NCBI RefSeq assembly: GCF_014635325.1 | Contig: NZ_BMCT01000003.1 | Span: 1 to 64,000, forward strand | Direction of reading: 5' to 3' | Source of the DNA: Azorhizobium oxalatiphilum | GTDB taxonomy: Bacteria > Pseudomonadota > Alphaproteobacteria > Rhizobiales > Xanthobacteraceae | DNA: 64,000 nt | Part shown: piece by piece, positions 62,228 to 64,000 of the stretch | Numbering within the stretch: position 1 is the stretch's first letter | How the letters are laid out: each line of letters starts with the position of its first letter | Made by a program: the position numbers and the translations under genes | The notes under the pieces: model-generated | Seen by the model: the letters and a program-made list of their open reading frames with translations, nothing else | Told to the model about the DNA's origin: nothing | The model's database searches: none

Positions 62228-63136
62228 GTGGTGCCGGATCTCAATGCCCTGTCCGCCTTCGTCCTCGTGGCGCAGGAGAAGAGTTTTCGTGCGGCGGCGG
62301 ACCGGCTGGGCGTGACCCGCTCGGCAGTGAGCCAGACTATCCGCAAGCTGGAGGAGGCGCTCAGCCTGCGCCTCGTGGAGCGCACCACCCGCAGCGTGCG
62401 CCTGACCGAGGCGGGCGAGCGCCTCTATGCCGACGTGGTGCCGGCCATCGCCGACGTGGGCGCGGCGCTGACGGCGACCGAGGCCCTGCGCGGTCGTCCC
62501 GGCGGGCAGTTGCGCCTCGCCGTCTCATCCATTGCCGAGAGTTTTCTGTCGGGGCCGGTGCTGGCGGCCTTCGCTGAGGCCTTCCCCGACATCCAGCTCG
62601 ACATCACGGTGACGGACGAGGAGTTCGACATCGTGGCCGAGGGCTATGATGCGGGCGTGCGGCTTGGCGAGGTGATCGCGCAGGACATGGTAGCCGTGCC
62701 GGTGTTTGGCCCGGAGCGGCAGCTTGCGGTGTGTGCGCCGTCCTATCTCGCGCGGGCGGGCGCGCCGGCCCATCCGCGAGAGCTTTCCGCCCATCGCTGC
62801 ATCGGCTGGCGGCCGGCGCCTTATACCGCGCCCTATCGCTGGGAGTTCGGGGAGGGCGGCCTGGAGTTCAGCGTGGATGTGGAGCCGGAGATCACCACCA
62901 ACGACATGCAATTGATGATCCGCCTCGCGGTGGCGGGGGCCGGCATCTCCTTCGGCATGGAGGAGACGTTCCGTCCGGCGCTCAGGCGGGGCGAGCTGGT
63001 GGCACTGCTGGAAGACTATTGCCCGTACTTCCCCGGCTTCTTCCTTTATTACCCGAGCCGCCGCCTGATGGCGCCCAAGCTGCGCGCGCTGGTGGATCAT
63101 CTGGCGGTCCAGCGGCGGCGAGGCACAGCGGCTTAA
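62228..63136 (+). CDS. LysR-family transcriptional regulator
   Basis: This 302-residue LysR regulator has an N-terminal winged HTH (about 1-62, FVLVAQEKSFRAAADRLGVT and VSQTIRKLEE) and an effector domain with GGQLRLAVSSIAESFLSGPVL. The start codon GTG at 62228 fits the family start (DLNALSAFVLV). It faces the SDR gene across 95 bases with a dyad in between, so it most likely regulates the SDR-CMD-Atu4866 set. Confidence 0.9.
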   Translation: MVPDLNALSAFVLVAQEKSFRAAADRLGVTRSAVSQTIRKLEEALSLRLVERTTRSVRLTEAGERLYADVVPAIADVGAALTATEALRGRPGGQLRLAVSSIAESFLSGPVLAAFAEAFPDIQLDITVTDEEFDIVAEGYDAGVRLGEVIAQDMVAVPVFGPERQLAVCAPSYLARAGAPAHPRELSAHRCIGWRPAPYTAPYRWEFGEGGLEFSVDVEPEITTNDMQLMIRLAVAGAGISFGMEETFRPALRRGELVALLEDYCPYFPGFFLYYPSRRLMAPKLRALVDHLAVQRRRGTAA

Positions 63137-63137
63137 C

Positions 63138-63992
63138 TCACAGCCGCCGCACCGTCCTCAGCGCCCCGGCCGCCGCCGCGATGCGCTCCAGCGCAGGCCC
63201 AAGGGGCTCGCGGGCGACCATCATGTGGTGGGCGTTGGCGTGGAGCAGGGTGGCCTCATCCTCCACGATCCCCACATGGCCGGCCCAGAACAGCAGGTCG
63301 CCGCGCCGGAACGGGCCGGCGTTGTCCACGCTCTCGCCCAGCGCCGCCTCCTGCATATCGCTGTCGCGGGGAGCCTGGACGCCGGCAACGCCGAGGCTCG
63401 CCTGCACGAGGCCCGAGCAGTCGATGCCGAGGCTGGAGCAGCCGCCCCACAGATAGGGCGTGCCGAGAAAGCCCGCCGCCACGTCCACATAGTCGGGGGC
63501 CGTCTCGTCCAGCGCCATCACATGGGCGGCGGGTACGGCGCCGCGATCGGTGACGGCGAACTTGCCCCGGATATCGCGCACATGGAGCAGCGCGCCGGTG
63601 ACGAGGGTGGCCACCGGCGGCAGCTTGATGTCGAGGCCGGGGAACAGGAAGGTGCGCAGCGCGCGCACCTTGTGGGTCGGCGCGGGGCCGAGCGGGCCGA
63701 TGGCGATGGTGGGCATGTAGCCCACATAGCCGTCGCGCCCGAGCTGCACCCAGGACCAGCCCTCGATGTCGTCCTCGAAGGCTGTGACCGTCTCGCCATA
63801 GAGCGCCTCGGTGTCCAGCATGCCGTCCGGCCGGGGCAGGCGGCGCAGCGGGGCCACGTCCGCGAACACGCGGCGCACCTCGCCCTCCACAAAACGGGGG
63901 GCGTCCACTACGCCCTGAAGCGTGGCGGCGGCGAGGTCCGGCCGGGCCGGGGTGAGGCGGCGGTCGCGGGGGGCGCTCATGGTCTCAGCCAT
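63138..63992 (-). CDS. NlpC/P60 family cell-wall peptidase
   Basis: This 284-residue NlpC/P60 peptidase has an SH3-like N-terminal half (residues about 40-155) and a catalytic domain with Cys192 (GIDCSGLVQ) and His239 (WAGHVGI), the usual pair for gamma-D-glutamyl or related peptide hydrolysis. It has no clear signal peptide, so it may act in the cytoplasm on recycled muropeptides. Its stop lies one base from the LysR stop (convergent). The open frame is complete within the window. Confidence 0.85.
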   Translation of the reverse strand: MAETMSAPRDRRLTPARPDLAAATLQGVVDAPRFVEGEVRRVFADVAPLRRLPRPDGMLDTEALYGETVTAFEDDIEGWSWVQLGRDGYVGYMPTIAIGPLGPAPTHKVRALRTFLFPGLDIKLPPVATLVTGALLHVRDIRGKFAVTDRGAVPAAHVMALDETAPDYVDVAAGFLGTPYLWGGCSSLGIDCSGLVQASLGVAGVQAPRDSDMQEAALGESVDNAGPFRRGDLLFWAGHVGIVEDEATLLHANAHHMMVAREPLGPALERIAAAAGALRTVRRL

Positions 63993-64000
63993 AACGCTCG

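Overview
The window is a GC-rich stretch of alphaproteobacterial DNA. It is most likely Hyphomicrobiales and in the direction of the Xanthobacteraceae (Xanthobacter, Ancylobacter, Starkeya type), though the genus is an inference. Support comes from the IalB-family protein, the Atu4866-like protein, the FCD-type GntR regulator, the STN-type TonB receptors, heavy GC codon bias and frequent ATGA start/stop overlaps. Genes are densely packed. I saw no rRNA, CRISPR array, integrase, transposase or phage gene. One tRNA, tRNA-Glu(CTC), is present.

Layout. (1) 1-1259 is a decayed segment with a frameshifted LysR regulator remnant. (2) 1260-10980 is a tight six-gene operon: an old-yellow-enzyme-type flavin oxidoreductase, three membrane-anchored di-haem c-type cytochromes, a four-helix membrane protein and a GMC flavin oxidoreductase. 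It looks like an uncharacterised periplasmic/cytoplasmic redox pathway. (3) 11117-24631 is a surface-glycan locus: a six-gene minus-strand operon of large multidomain glycosyltransferases and methyltransferases, plus a convergent methyltransferase-like gene. (4) 25401-44212 is a large iron/haem acquisition island. It holds two tandem ECF sigma - FecR anti-sigma - TonB-dependent receptor modules, a 1787-residue autotransporter with internal repeats, an IalB protein, a haem oxygenase, a small membrane protein and TonB. Both receptors carry an extra Omp25/31-like barrel fused after the normal receptor barrel. (5) 44476-52080 is a catabolic locus controlled by a GntR/FCD regulator: a polar-amino-acid-type ABC importer, a DUF1185 protein, an alpha/beta hydrolase, an aldehyde dehydrogenase and an iron alcohol dehydrogenase. 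The same palindrome lies before both minus-strand operons. (6) 52240-57664 is an outer membrane protein, a DUF1214 remnant, and a sulfatase / HAD phosphatase / formylglycine-generating-enzyme set. (7) 57785-63992 holds tRNA-Glu and housekeeping or accessory genes: a YggS-type PLP protein, a diguanylate cyclase, a small SDR/CMD/Atu4866 group with a divergent LysR, and an NlpC/P60 protein.

How the genes work together. In the iron island, FecR proteins sense receptor occupancy through the STN domains and control two ECF sigma factors. One of these probably reads a shared GACCTCCTC-N16-CGTC promoter seen before both fecR2 and receptor 2. TonB energises the receptors and haem oxygenase would release iron from imported haem. 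In the sulfatase set, the FGE-like enzyme is expected to convert Cys87 of the adjacent sulfatase to formylglycine. The most novel-looking items are the double-barrel receptors, the di-haem cytochrome/OYE/GMC operon and the shared operator and promoter motifs. All calls come from reading the sequence. No database search was run.
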